From: an uncultured Elusimicrobium sp. | GTDB taxonomy: Bacteria; Elusimicrobiota; Elusimicrobia; Elusimicrobiales; Elusimicrobiaceae | Assembly (NCBI GenBank): GCA_902767385.1 | Contig: CACXHA010000005.1 | Location: 1 to 23,814, forward strand | Direction: 5' to 3' | DNA: 23,814 bases | Position numbers and translations under genes: made by a program | Notes under the pieces: model-generated | Seen by the model: the letters and a program-made list of their open reading frames with translations, nothing else | Database searches by the model: none | Told to the model about the DNA's origin: nothing | Part shown: in pieces, positions 1-7,530 of the stretch | Layout: each line of letters begins with the position of its first letter | Position numbering within the stretch: the first letter of the stretch is position 1

Positions 1-1224
1 CTTAACTGTGGGTGTATCCCGTCTAAATCTTTGTTGGACGCGGCCCATAAATTGGCACTATTGCCTACCTTGGGTGCTTGGTGCGGGATGGACGGTGCGC
101 CTGACGTGCGTTCAAGTTGGCCGGCTCTGCAAGCCCGTCAGCAAAAAGCAACCGCAAAACTGGTAGCGGGGATTGGGTTTTTGCTTAAAAAAGCCGGCGT
201 AACGGTGGTGCAGGGGGAGGCCCGCTTGGTGGACGAGCATACCGTCGCGGTAGGAACGCAACAATTGCAGGCGGACGGGATTATTTTGGCAACCGGTTCG
301 CAAGCGTTTTTCCCGGCGCCGTTTGATAAAATTAAAGACCAAATTTACGATAACTCCAACCTATTTAATATGCCCGCGCTTCCTAAAAGTATGGCTATTA
401 TTGGTGGGGGCGTGATTGGGTGTGAAATGGCGGACTTTTTAAGTGCGCTGGGTGTAGAAGTACACGTGATTGAAATGCAGCCGCGCATTTTACCGCAAGA
501 GGAAGAAACGGCCGCCCGCACGTTGGAGCGCGCACTTACCAAACGCGGTGTAATTTTTCATACCGGGGTTTCCGCTACCGCCGCTACCGAAGAAAACGGC
601 GGGTGGACACTAACCCTTTCTAATGGGGACGTAATCAAAACGGAAAAGATTTTAGCGGCTATCGGGCGCAGTGTAGATTTAAGCGGCCTGGGGCTGGAAA
701 ACATAGGCGTTACTTGGACGCGCAAAGGCGTGCAAGTGAGCCCGCAAACCTTGCAACTGAAAAATAACATTTATGCGGTAGGCGATATGAACGGACTTTG
801 CCAACTGGCCCACGCCGCCACGCGCCAAGGTGAAGTAGCCGCGCGCAATTTGTGCGGGCAAAGTGCGGTGTATCATAATGAGGACGTACCGCGCGCCATT
901 TACACCCACCCGGAAATTGCGGCAGTCGGCCTTACCCCGGCGCAAGCGCAAGCACAGGGGATCGAAGTAAAAGTGCATAAGTCGTTTTTCTTGGCCAACG
1001 GGCGTGCCGTAGCGCAGGACCAAACCGACGGCTATGTGGAACTGTTTGAAAACACCCAAACGGGCGCGCTTATCGGTGGCAGTATCGTGGGGGCACACGC
1101 CAGCGAGCTCGTCCACATTATAAGTGTAGCGCTCCAGGCCAAAATGACAGTAGCACAACTGCAAGAAGTGATTTTTGCCCATCCCACGTTAGCCGAAACG
1201 ATAGGCGAGGCCACGCGCGTATGA
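1..1224 (+). CDS. lpdA: Dihydrolipoyl dehydrogenase (E3), 5'-truncated by window edge
   Basis: FAD-dependent pyridine-nucleotide disulfide oxidoreductase that reoxidises the dihydrolipoyl group of 2-oxoacid dehydrogenase or glycine cleavage complexes with NAD+. The reading frame is open from base 1, so the start and the N-terminal FAD-binding strand lie upstream. The window opens with LNCGCIPSK, the second half of the redox-active disulfide motif; the first Cys should be just outside. Next come an NAD-binding Rossmann motif (IIGGGVIGCE, bases about 397-430), the second FAD motif ending in AVGDMNG (about 775-795), and the C-terminal dimerisation domain with HPTLAE, whose His is the active-site base of Lpd. 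That C-terminal motif favours Lpd over mercuric or glutathione reductase. The stop overlaps the next ATG (ATGA), implying translational coupling to the methyltransferase gene. Which lipoyl complex it serves cannot be told from this window. Confidence 0.9.
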   Translation, partial: LNCGCIPSKSLLDAAHKLALLPTLGAWCGMDGAPDVRSSWPALQARQQKATAKLVAGIGFLLKKAGVTVVQGEARLVDEHTVAVGTQQLQADGIILATGSQAFFPAPFDKIKDQIYDNSNLFNMPALPKSMAIIGGGVIGCEMADFLSALGVEVHVIEMQPRILPQEEETAARTLERALTKRGVIFHTGVSATAATEENGGWTLTLSNGDVIKTEKILAAIGRSVDLSGLGLENIGVTWTRKGVQVSPQTLQLKNNIYAVGDMNGLCQLAHAATRQGEVAARNLCGQSAVYHNEDVPRAIYTHPEIAAVGLTPAQAQAQGIEVKVHKSFFLANGRAVAQDQTDGYVELFENTQTGALIGGSIVGAHASELVHIISVALQAKMTVAQLQEVIFAHPTLAETIGEATRV

Positions 1225-1925
1225 ATTTTTGTGTAGTGCTTGTCCGCCCGCGCGACCCCAATAATATAGGGGCGTGCGCGCGCGCGATGGCTAACTTTGG
1301 GCTTAGTGATTTGCGTGTGGTGGAGCCCTATGCGCCCGTCTGGCGCGAGGCCACCAGTGCCGTAGGTGCCGGCGACATTATGCAAAACGCCGCGCAACTT
1401 TCCAGCTTGGATGAGGCCCTTAAAGATTGCACCTTTTCGTTGGCGGCAACTGCGCTGCGTAACCGCGGCGTAGTGCAGGAAGTCATCACACTGCCCCACC
1501 TAAACGAGCGTTTAAAAACGTGTCCCACCCAGCAAGTAGCTTTGGTATTTGGCAACGAAAAAACCGGCCTTTGCCAAGAGGACATTGAACGGTGTGATGC
1601 CATTTTAAATATTCCCACCGTAGCCAAACAACCCTCTATCAATTTGGCGCAGGCGGTGATTTTAACGTGCTACGAGCTTTCGCGCCGGGCGGATTTTACG
1701 CCGCTGCGCTCAGTAACGGCTCCCAAAGACCAACCGACCGACGCCCAACGCGAAATGTTCTTGCGTGCGGTGGAGACCTTGTGTGAAAAAGTGGACCTAC
1801 GTAACGATTTGTCGCTTACGCAACGGACCGATTTTTTGCGCCATATCCTTTCGCGCCACCCGATTTCCACGGTACAGCTTTTCTTTTTAAAAACACTAGT
1901 AGATCGCTTAAACCAACGGTTATAA
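1221..1925 (+). CDS. trmJ: TrmJ/TrmH-family RNA 2'-O-methyltransferase
   Basis: SPOUT-class S-adenosylmethionine-dependent methyltransferase of 234 aa, close to the length of TrmJ, which methylates the 2'-O of nucleotide 32 in tRNAs. Three family motifs are visible: NIGACARAMANFG near residues 15-27, ALVFGNEKTGL near 107-117 (start of the knotted cofactor site), and SINLAQAVILTCYEL near 139-153. The NLAQAV form of motif 3 is the TrmJ-type signature. The C-terminal 70 residues would be the TrmJ extension involved in dimerisation and tRNA binding. The ATG lies inside the stop of lpdA (4-nt overlap), so it is translated from the lpdA message. Assignment to the TrmH superfamily is firm; the exact substrate (tRNA position 32 or an rRNA site) is inferred from motif 3 and length. 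Confidence 0.85.
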   Translation: MNFCVVLVRPRDPNNIGACARAMANFGLSDLRVVEPYAPVWREATSAVGAGDIMQNAAQLSSLDEALKDCTFSLAATALRNRGVVQEVITLPHLNERLKTCPTQQVALVFGNEKTGLCQEDIERCDAILNIPTVAKQPSINLAQAVILTCYELSRRADFTPLRSVTAPKDQPTDAQREMFLRAVETLCEKVDLRNDLSLTQRTDFLRHILSRHPISTVQLFFLKTLVDRLNQRL

Positions 1926-1960
1926 GCGGCAAGTTAAACTGCCCTAAACAGCTCATATTT

Positions 1961-1969
1961 TGCTAGAAT
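1961..1969 (+). promoter_or_regulatory. Extended -10 promoter of buk, predicted leaderless start
   Basis: TGC-TAGAAT forms an extended -10 element. Six bases (AAAACT) separate it from the butyrate kinase ATG at 1976, so a normal initiation distance places +1 on the A of the start codon. No Shine-Dalgarno sequence precedes the ATG and no good -35 box is seen 16-18 nt upstream. Confidence 0.6.
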
Positions 1970-1975
1970 AAAACT

Positions 1976-3091
1976 ATGGCATCCTATAACATTTTAGTCA
2001 TTAACCCCGGTTCTATGTCCGATGATATTGGCTATTACCGCGGCAATAAGCCGGTGTTTGAGGTAACCGTGCGCTATTCGTTGCCGGATCTGGAGCCCTA
2101 CGAGGGTAAAAACGTCACCGCGCAGCTTCCTTTGCGCCGCAAGCTCATTTTGGATTATTTGTTAGACCACCAAGTGCCGCTTAAAGAAATTGATGCCGTT
2201 ATCGGGCGCGGGGGGCTCATACACCCCGTGGAAGGCGGCGTGTACGCCGTCAACGAACCCATGATTGCCGATTTAACCTCGGGCAAGTACGGCAGCCACC
2301 CCAGTAATTTGGGGGGAATTTTAGCCAAAGATATTGCCAAGTATGCCGGTTGCCCCAGTTTTATTGCTAACCCGGTAGTTATTGACGAAATGCAGCCCAT
2401 TGCCCGTTTGTCCGGTATGCCGGGCAACCCGCGTATTTCCATTTTTCACGCCCTTAGCCAAAAACGTGTGGCGCGTTTAATTGCCGATAAACTGGGCAAA
2501 CCGTACGAAAAAATCAACTGCATTGTTTGCCATGGTGGCGGCGGAGTTTCCGTCGGTGCGCACAAACAAGGCAAGGTCATTGACGTGACCAACGGGTTTG
2601 AAGGGGACGGTCCCATGACCCCGCAGCGCAGCGGTTGTACGCCCAACTCGGAACTGGTCAAAATGTGCTTTTCCGGTAATTATACCGAGCGCGACATCCG
2701 CCTTAAACTGCGCGGCAAAGGGGGGCTGGTGGCCTATACTGGCACTGCGGACGTCAAAGAACTGGAAGAATATATTACGACTGGCAAAAAACGCCCAGGC
2801 AGTTTAATTACTTGTACGCGGGCAGACGCCAAATTGGCACGCGACGCCATGGTGTATCAAATGTCCAAAGCCATTGGAGAAATGGCTGTGGTGCTGGAAG
2901 GCAAAGTGGATTTTATTGCGCTTACCGGTGCCCTGATGTTTAGTGCTTATATTCCGCAAGACATTAGCCGTTATGTCAGCTGGATTGCACCGATGTATGT
3001 GTTCCCGGGGAGCGAAGAAAAAGATGCGTTGCGTGATGCCGCGCGGCGCGCTTTACAAAACCCAAGTATGGTAAAACAATATAATGCGTAA
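1976..3091 (+). CDS. buk: Butyrate kinase
   Basis: Acetokinase-family enzyme that transfers phosphate from butyryl-phosphate to ADP, the ATP-yielding last step of the Ptb-Buk route to butyrate. The 371-aa product is slightly longer than typical Buk (about 355). Visible landmarks are the N-terminal phosphate-binding segment INPGSMSDD (residues 9-17), the HGGGGVSVGAHK glycine-rich segment near residue 185, DVTNGFEGDGPMTPQRSG with the conserved Arg near 205-220, and a C-terminal YVFPGSEEKDAL. In most Buk proteins the first motif reads NPGSTSTK; here the Thr and Lys are replaced by Asp-Asp, which is odd. Translation appears to begin from a leaderless message. The phosphate butyryltransferase gene follows after 16 nt, supporting butyrate (or branched-chain acid) production. 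The order buk-ptb is the reverse of the common clostridial ptb-buk. Confidence 0.9.
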   Translation: MASYNILVINPGSMSDDIGYYRGNKPVFEVTVRYSLPDLEPYEGKNVTAQLPLRRKLILDYLLDHQVPLKEIDAVIGRGGLIHPVEGGVYAVNEPMIADLTSGKYGSHPSNLGGILAKDIAKYAGCPSFIANPVVIDEMQPIARLSGMPGNPRISIFHALSQKRVARLIADKLGKPYEKINCIVCHGGGGVSVGAHKQGKVIDVTNGFEGDGPMTPQRSGCTPNSELVKMCFSGNYTERDIRLKLRGKGGLVAYTGTADVKELEEYITTGKKRPGSLITCTRADAKLARDAMVYQMSKAIGEMAVVLEGKVDFIALTGALMFSAYIPQDISRYVSWIAPMYVFPGSEEKDALRDAARRALQNPSMVKQYNA

Positions 3092-3107
3092 CTAAAAAGG
3101 AGGAAGT

Positions 3108-4022
3108 ATGAAGTTTAGTAGTTTTGCGGATTTAATTAACCAAGTAAAAGGAAAAACCAACCGCGTGGTGGTGCCTGGTGCCAATAACAAAGAAGCCCTT
3201 ACCGCTATTAAAATGGCCGACGATAACGGGCTTATATCCCACGGTATTTTAATTGGGCCGTTGGCCGCTGTGAAAGAAATGGTCAAAAACGTAGGGCTTA
3301 ACGAAAGCAAATTTGAATTTATTGATTGCGAAGACGTGCCCACCATGTGTAAACTGGCAGTGGACCAAATTTTAGCCGGCAAGGGCGACTTTTTAATTAA
3401 AGGCCTGGTGGATACCAAGTATTACATGAAAGCCATTTTAAATAAAGAGGCGCACTTGGTGCCCGAAGGCGCACTGCTTTCCCACTTTGTGCTTTTTAGC
3501 ACGCCCAAATACAAAAAACCGTTTGCGGTGACCGACTCTGCCGTTGTGATTGCGCCGACGTTGGAACAAAAAGTAAAAATTGTGCAAAACGCCGTAAACA
3601 CCATGCACAAATTGGGTTTAGAAAACCCCAAAGTGGCGTGTGTGTGCCCGGTGGAAAAAGTGAACGAAAAAATCCCCAGCACCGTAGATGCCGCCGCTTT
3701 AGAACAAATGAATAAAGAAGGCAAAATTACCGGTTGCGTGGTGGAAGGCCCGTATGATTTCTATATTTCTATGTCGGCCGAGCGCGCCGCCGAAAAAGGC
3801 ATTACCGGCAAACAAGTGGCTGGCGATGCCGATATTTTAATGCTGCCGGACCTGGACGCCGGAAACCCGCTTTACAAAGCGCTTGCGTTTTTTGGAGCGG
3901 ATATGGAAGCTGCGGCTGTTTTAGTCGGGCCGAAAATCCCGGTCATCTTGCCTTCGCGCGCCGATGACCCGAAAGTAAAACTCAACGCCATTGCGTTGTG
4001 TAGCTTCTTAAAAGAAAATTAA
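3108..4022 (+). CDS. ptb: Phosphate butyryltransferase
   Basis: Cytoplasmic enzyme exchanging CoA of butyryl-CoA for inorganic phosphate to give butyryl-phosphate, the substrate of the Buk encoded just upstream. The 304-aa length and overall pattern fit the PTA/PTB family: an N-terminal half with RVVVPGANNKEALTAIKMAD (residues about 19-38), the KGDFLIKGLVDTKYYMKAIL segment near residues 87-106, and a C-terminal half with VVEGPYDFYISMS followed by GDADILMLPDLDAGNPLYK, the conserved family block. The ATG is preceded by a strong AAGGAGG ribosome binding site, unlike buk. It sits 16 nt after buk and is closed by a terminator hairpin 7 nt after the stop, so buk-ptb forms a two-gene unit. Acyl-chain preference (butyryl versus isobutyryl) cannot be read from sequence. 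Confidence 0.92.
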   Translation: MKFSSFADLINQVKGKTNRVVVPGANNKEALTAIKMADDNGLISHGILIGPLAAVKEMVKNVGLNESKFEFIDCEDVPTMCKLAVDQILAGKGDFLIKGLVDTKYYMKAILNKEAHLVPEGALLSHFVLFSTPKYKKPFAVTDSAVVIAPTLEQKVKIVQNAVNTMHKLGLENPKVACVCPVEKVNEKIPSTVDAAALEQMNKEGKITGCVVEGPYDFYISMSAERAAEKGITGKQVAGDADILMLPDLDAGNPLYKALAFFGADMEAAAVLVGPKIPVILPSRADDPKVKLNAIALCSFLKEN

Positions 4023-4029
4023 TTGGTTT

Positions 4030-4053
4030 GGGGCAGATTTTCTGCCCCCTTTT
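4030..4053 (+). terminator. Intrinsic terminator of buk-ptb
   Basis: An 8-bp stem, GGGGCAGA (4030-4037) with TCTGCCCC (4041-4048), and a 3-nt loop are followed by C and TTTT. It lies 7 nt after the ptb stop and ends 6 nt before the next ATG. Confidence 0.85.
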
Positions 4054-4059
4054 AATAGC

Positions 4060-5340
4060 ATGAAGCAAACAGTGCTTGCTTTTTTACAACGTCATTACCT
4101 GCGCTACCACGACCTGCTTTTTTACTTGGTGGTGCTGGGGATTGTGGCGTTTAGCACGCACTTTGCCTTGCAAGTAAAACACCAACGCGCTCAGCGCGAG
4201 CAAGAGCTTTTGGCCGCCCAGCGCGAAATTCCTTCCCAAACATATACCATTAAACAAAAGCCCATTTACAATGCGCTGGTTGAAAGCGGGCTGCCTAAAC
4301 AAGACGTCGTGGCGATTGTGGCAAAACTGAGCAGCGTTGTTAATACGCGCCGCTTAAAACCGCAAGATGAGTACACGCTTTCGGTAGAGGACGGGCACCT
4401 GATTTTACTGCTACTCAAACAAGGTTTTACAAATTATTATGTGGCCAACGTGGGGGATAACCTGGTGGCCGGCGTGAGTGAAGTGGAACTAAGCACGCGT
4501 GTAAAAACAGCCGCGGGTACGATTCACAGTTCGCTTTTCCAAACCATGGTGGCCGACGGCCTACAAGTGCCGTTGGTGTTAGATTTTACAGATGCCTTCT
4601 CTTGGACAGTGGATTTTAACACGGACACGCAAAATGGGGACCAGTACACCGCCCTGTGGGAAGAAAATTATACCCCGTCCGGTGAAATTGTCAGCCAGGA
4701 CTTCTTAGCTGGTTCGTACCAAGGGATTTACGACAAAAAACCTACTTACGCTTTTTACTTTGAAGATGATTTTTATGATGAGACGGGCAAAGTCAGCCGC
4801 AAGATGTTTTTAAAATCTCCCATTAGTTTCCGCGGATATCGTATTTCTTCGCATTTTAACCCGGCGCGTATGCACCCCATTTTAAAAATCCGTCGCCCGC
4901 ATTTGGGCATTGACTACGCCGCCCCGCTGGGGACCCCGGTGCAAGCCGTGGCCGACGGTACGGTAAAATTTGCCGGTTGGAAAGGCGGGTTTGGTAACTT
5001 TGTGGAAATTCACCACGCTAATGACTATACCACTATGTATGGGCACTTAAAAAGTTTTGGCAAAGGCGTTAAAGTAGGGGCCCGGATTAAACAGGGCGAT
5101 ACGGTGGGATATATCGGCAGTACGGGGCTTTCCACCGGGCCGCATTTGGATTTCCGTATTAAAGAGAAAAATAAATTTTTAGATTTCTTAAAAATGAAAA
5201 ACCGCAATTCCGCGGTAAGAGATATTCCGCCGGAAAAACGGGCCGAATTTGATGAATTAGTACAGCTTTATTTAAAGGAATTAAACGCAGCAAGAGAGGC
5301 GGACCAAAAGACACCCGCCCCGGAGGAGACCCATGAGTAA
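4060..5340 (+). CDS. Membrane-anchored M23 (MepM-like) peptidase with variant HxD motif
   Basis: Peptidoglycan endopeptidase-type protein, 426 aa. Residues about 18-37 (LLFYLVVLGIVAFSTHFALQ) form one transmembrane anchor, placing the rest outside the inner membrane. Residues about 65-270 match the MepM/Csd3-style region that precedes the catalytic domain (RPQDEYTL-like and SPISFRGYRISSHFN segments). The M23 domain spans about 270-390: zinc motif HLGID (His281, Asp285), then YGHL, then TGPHLDFR. The last motif is normally HxH; here it is His362-Leu-Asp364, so the second His, a zinc ligand in classical LytM enzymes, is Asp. It may therefore be an altered-metal or non-catalytic member. The C-terminal tail is charged. 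No Shine-Dalgarno site is seen before the ATG. The gene overlaps the next by 8 nt, which suggests a shared transcript with the two NTPases. Confidence 0.85.
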   Translation: MKQTVLAFLQRHYLRYHDLLFYLVVLGIVAFSTHFALQVKHQRAQREQELLAAQREIPSQTYTIKQKPIYNALVESGLPKQDVVAIVAKLSSVVNTRRLKPQDEYTLSVEDGHLILLLLKQGFTNYYVANVGDNLVAGVSEVELSTRVKTAAGTIHSSLFQTMVADGLQVPLVLDFTDAFSWTVDFNTDTQNGDQYTALWEENYTPSGEIVSQDFLAGSYQGIYDKKPTYAFYFEDDFYDETGKVSRKMFLKSPISFRGYRISSHFNPARMHPILKIRRPHLGIDYAAPLGTPVQAVADGTVKFAGWKGGFGNFVEIHHANDYTTMYGHLKSFGKGVKVGARIKQGDTVGYIGSTGLSTGPHLDFRIKEKNKFLDFLKMKNRNSAVRDIPPEKRAEFDELVQLYLKELNAAREADQKTPAPEETHE

Positions 5341-5905
5341 ACCCAAAAAAATTGCCTTAACCGGTGGCCCCAACAGCGGTAAGACAACCGCCCTAACGGT
5401 GCTTAAAGAAACGTTTGGCCCGCAAGTGGAGCTGGTGCGTGAGGCGGCTACCCTTATTTTTAGCGGCGGGTTTCCGCGGCAAGATAATTCAATCCCTCAT
5501 ATTGAAGCGGCCCAAAAAATTATTTTTGTAACCACGCGCGAAATGGAAGCTTTGGCCGAAGAATACTCGCAAGCCCAGCTGATTGTGTGTGACCGCGGCA
5601 CGGTGGACGCAGCGGTTTACTGGCCTGGCGGGGTGGAAGATTTTTTTAAAACCATGGGCACTGCGCTGGAGGCGGAAATGGCCCGCTATGATGCGGTGTT
5701 GCACCTCTCTCCGCCCACTAACCCGGCGTTTTATCAGTCTACTCACGTGCGTACCGAAAGCTTGGACCAGGCCTTTGAAATTGACCGTAAAATTTTAAAC
5801 ATTTGGGCCAAGCACCCCAACCGCTTGATTGTGGAAGGCAAAGAGCATTTCTTTGAAAAAGCACAAATTATTAAAGATTTTGTAGAAAAAATTATTAAAG
5901 GATAA
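5333..5905 (+). CDS. AAA_28/NadR-like P-loop NTPase, tandem copy 1
   Basis: Small 190-aa cytoplasmic P-loop protein. Residues 5-22 give a beta strand and Walker A (LTGGPNSGKTT). EAATLIFSGGFPR (about 37-49) and VCDRGTVDAAVYWP (about 84-97) match the AAA_28 family of ATPases, whose CDRG segment resembles the Walker B region of nucleotide and ribosylnicotinamide kinases. The C-terminal block ILNIWAKHPNRLIV is also family-typical. The substrate is unknown; a small-molecule kinase activity is possible but not shown. Its ATG lies within the last codons of the M23 gene (8-nt overlap), and a close paralogue follows after 4 nt. My hand alignment of the two copies gives 127 identities over 185 ungapped positions (about 69%), so this is a tandem duplication retained as two intact genes. 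Confidence 0.8.
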   Translation: MSKPKKIALTGGPNSGKTTALTVLKETFGPQVELVREAATLIFSGGFPRQDNSIPHIEAAQKIIFVTTREMEALAEEYSQAQLIVCDRGTVDAAVYWPGGVEDFFKTMGTALEAEMARYDAVLHLSPPTNPAFYQSTHVRTESLDQAFEIDRKILNIWAKHPNRLIVEGKEHFFEKAQIIKDFVEKIIKG

Positions 5906-5909
5906 CGTT

Positions 5910-6470
5910 ATGAAAAAAATTGTTTTAACAGGTGGCCCCAGTGGCGGGAAAACGACGGCACTGTCTATCTTAAAAGAAACGTTTGGTAAAAAAATTGCCC
6001 TGGTGCAAGAAGCCGCTACGCTGATTTACAGCGGTGGTTTTCCGCGTACGGATAACAGCCCGGTGCATATTGTGCACGCGCAAAAAATTATTTTTTACAC
6101 CGTCAAACAGTTAGAAGAACTGGCCGAAAAAACTTCGGACGCGCCCGTTATGGTGTGTGACCGCGGTACCATTGATGGGGCCGTATATTGGCCTTACGGA
6201 CCGGAAGATTTTTTTAAGAATATGGAGTCTTCTTTAGAAGCCGAACTAGCCCGCTATGATGCGGTCATTCACCTCTCTCCGCCGCCGGAGAAAGATTATT
6301 ACCAAGCCACTAATGTGCGTACGGAAAACCTGCAACAGGCCTTTGAAATTGATGATAAAATTTTAAACATTTGGGCCAAGCACCCCAACCGTTTGGTGGT
6401 TCCGCGTGAAAAACATTACTTTGAAAAAGCGGAAATTATCAAAAATTTTGTAGAGAATTTAATTAAATAG
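5910..6470 (+). CDS. AAA_28/NadR-like P-loop NTPase, tandem copy 2
   Basis: Second member of the tandem pair, 186 aa, with the same layout as the copy before it: Walker A LTGGPSGGKTT (residues about 5-15), EAATLIYSGGFPR, VCDRGTIDGAVYWP and KILNIWAKHPNRLVV. All motif residues are kept, so neither copy looks degenerate. Divergence is spread over surface-like positions, notably the 10 residues after LSPP and the stretch after QKIIF, which may reflect different partners or substrates. An AAAGGA ribosome binding site lies 9 nt before the ATG. Gaps of 4 nt upstream and 12 nt downstream place it mid-operon. No function is assigned; the family includes proteins of very different roles. Confidence 0.8.
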   Translation: MKKIVLTGGPSGGKTTALSILKETFGKKIALVQEAATLIYSGGFPRTDNSPVHIVHAQKIIFYTVKQLEELAEKTSDAPVMVCDRGTIDGAVYWPYGPEDFFKNMESSLEAELARYDAVIHLSPPPEKDYYQATNVRTENLQQAFEIDDKILNIWAKHPNRLVVPREKHYFEKAEIIKNFVENLIK

Positions 6471-6482
6471 GAGTTTTACGTT

Positions 6483-6854
6483 ATGATTTGGAATCCTTTC
6501 AAAAAAAAGAAGGAAGAAGTACCGCCTACTGCGCCGCAATCTATTACCGACAAATTAGAAAAGGAAATAGACTCGCTACCCGAAGCGTTTAAGATGCAGC
6601 TTAAAGATCCCAAGATCAAAGAACGCTTTATGAATATTGCCCGGCGTATGGAGGCCGACGGCGTGAACTTTAAAAGTATCCGCCAAATGAAAAAGTGGAT
6701 GAAAGACCACGAGGCAGAACTTCGTGCCGAAGGCAACCCCGAGCAACAGCACGTGGAAACGGTTGTGCACGAAGGCCCGCGTATCGGGCGCAACGACCCG
6801 TGCCCGTGTGGCAGTGGCAAGAAATATAAAAAATGCTGCGGCGCCGGGAAATAA
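6483..6854 (+). CDS. Small SEC-C zinc-motif protein
   Basis: Soluble 123-aa protein with no signal peptide. The N-terminal part is charged and helical (Lys-rich residues 6-12, then predicted helices to about residue 85). The last 24 residues are a SEC-C motif, RNDPCPCGSGKKYKKCC, with zinc ligands Cys107, Cys109, Cys118 and Cys119. This is the motif at the C-terminus of SecA, where it binds SecB and ribosomes, but here it stands alone on a short body. A GGAG ribosome binding site lies 8 nt before the ATG. It is last in the M23-NTPase-NTPase unit and is followed by a strong bidirectional terminator. A role in protein handling or as a zinc-dependent adaptor is possible; I infer nothing more specific. 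Confidence 0.8.
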   Translation: MIWNPFKKKKEEVPPTAPQSITDKLEKEIDSLPEAFKMQLKDPKIKERFMNIARRMEADGVNFKSIRQMKKWMKDHEAELRAEGNPEQQHVETVVHEGPRIGRNDPCPCGSGKKYKKCCGAGK

Positions 6855-6870
6855 TTTGTGTATAGGCATA

Positions 6871-6901
6871 CAAAAGGCCCTCTAAAAAAGAGGGCCTTTT
6901 G
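6871..6901. terminator. Bidirectional intrinsic terminator
   Basis: A 13-bp perfect stem (6871-6883 with 6889-6901) and a 5-A loop, with A and T tracts built into the stem base, sit between convergent genes ending at 6854 (+) and 6914 (-). The symmetry lets it serve both strands. Confidence 0.9.
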
Positions 6902-6913
6902 TACTGGGTAAAG

Positions 6914-7381
6914 TTAGTTGACCGCCGGTTCTGCAGGTTGTTCCGGGGTAGCGTGGGCGGGGAATAATTCGTCCGCCATTTTTTCTGCATTTTCGCGCGC
7001 TTCGTTATACTCTTGCGTTGCTTTTAGAAACTGAGCGGTTGGGCGGTTGGTTTCCACGTTTTTTGCCATTTCTAATTCCAAAATAGCTTTTTTTAAGTTG
7101 AAATCTTCCAAGGCAAGCCACAGTTTAATGTGGTTGACCAAACGGTCTTTTTCTTCACCTACCACTACCGGGCAGGACGCAAGGGCTTGGTCCAAAATAT
7201 TTAGCTCCCGTTCGGCCACTTCTTTATCGGTACGCTCAAAAATCGGGTTTTGTGTGTTTAATTGTGGTACGGAAATGGCAGAAGAACGAACGGTAGAAGG
7301 TTCCGGCAAATAATTGTTGCCCACAATCATTCCGCCCACAAATAATAGGACTATCGTTAAGATATACAAAATATATTTCAT
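6914..7381 (-). CDS. Small single-pass membrane protein, unknown function
   Basis: Predicted product is 155 aa. I start it at the ATG at 7381 (MKYILYILTIVLL) rather than at an upstream in-frame codon at 7420, because the hydrophobic N-terminus begins there and a -10 box lies 8 nt before it. Residues 2-20 form a transmembrane or uncleaved signal segment, followed by a short linker and then about 100 residues of charged helix with heptad-like patterning (for example LNILDQALASCP and KKAILELEMAKNVE), ending in a Pro/Ala/Glu tail. I do not recognise a family. The topology suggests an anchored periplasmic helical protein. It converges on the SEC-C gene and diverges from the Sel1-repeat gene. Confidence 0.65.
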   Translation of the reverse strand: MKYILYILTIVLLFVGGMIVGNNYLPEPSTVRSSAISVPQLNTQNPIFERTDKEVAERELNILDQALASCPVVVGEEKDRLVNHIKLWLALEDFNLKKAILELEMAKNVETNRPTAQFLKATQEYNEARENAEKMADELFPAHATPEQPAEPAVN

Positions 7382-7389
7382 GTGCTTAT

Positions 7390-7398
7390 ATTGTAGCA
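7390..7398 (-). promoter_or_regulatory. Extended -10 promoter of the small membrane protein gene
   Basis: On the minus strand TGC-TACAAT lies 8 nt before the ATG at 7381. Initiation at the usual distance leaves almost no 5' leader, and no Shine-Dalgarno sequence is present. Confidence 0.55.
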
Positions 7399-7477
7399 AA
7401 AAGCAAAACTGCCTGCCCAAAATTTTAGTTCTATCGCCTGGGTCTTTGTTTTTTGTCCGCTATTTTGGTAAAAAAGC

Positions 7478-7483
7478 TATAAT
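7478..7483 (+). promoter_or_regulatory. -10 box upstream of the Sel1-repeat gene
   Basis: A perfect TATAAT is preceded by TTGTCC at 7453-7458, a wide 19-nt spacer. It would give a leader of about 40 nt containing GGGAGG (7509-7514) before the ATG at 7531. Confidence 0.5.
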
Positions 7484-7530
7484 AAAGGCAAATACGTAAC
7501 GTCCGTTTGGGAGGTTATCAAGAAACGATT

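Noticed and set aside
679..1182. Open frames on the minus strand opposite lpdA
   Set aside because: They lie wholly within a conserved lpdA gene and have no independent support.
4051..4059. TTTAAT before the M23 ATG as a leaderless -10
   Set aside because: Only three bases separate it from the ATG, too few for initiation at or before the start codon, and it is the T tract of the ptb terminator.
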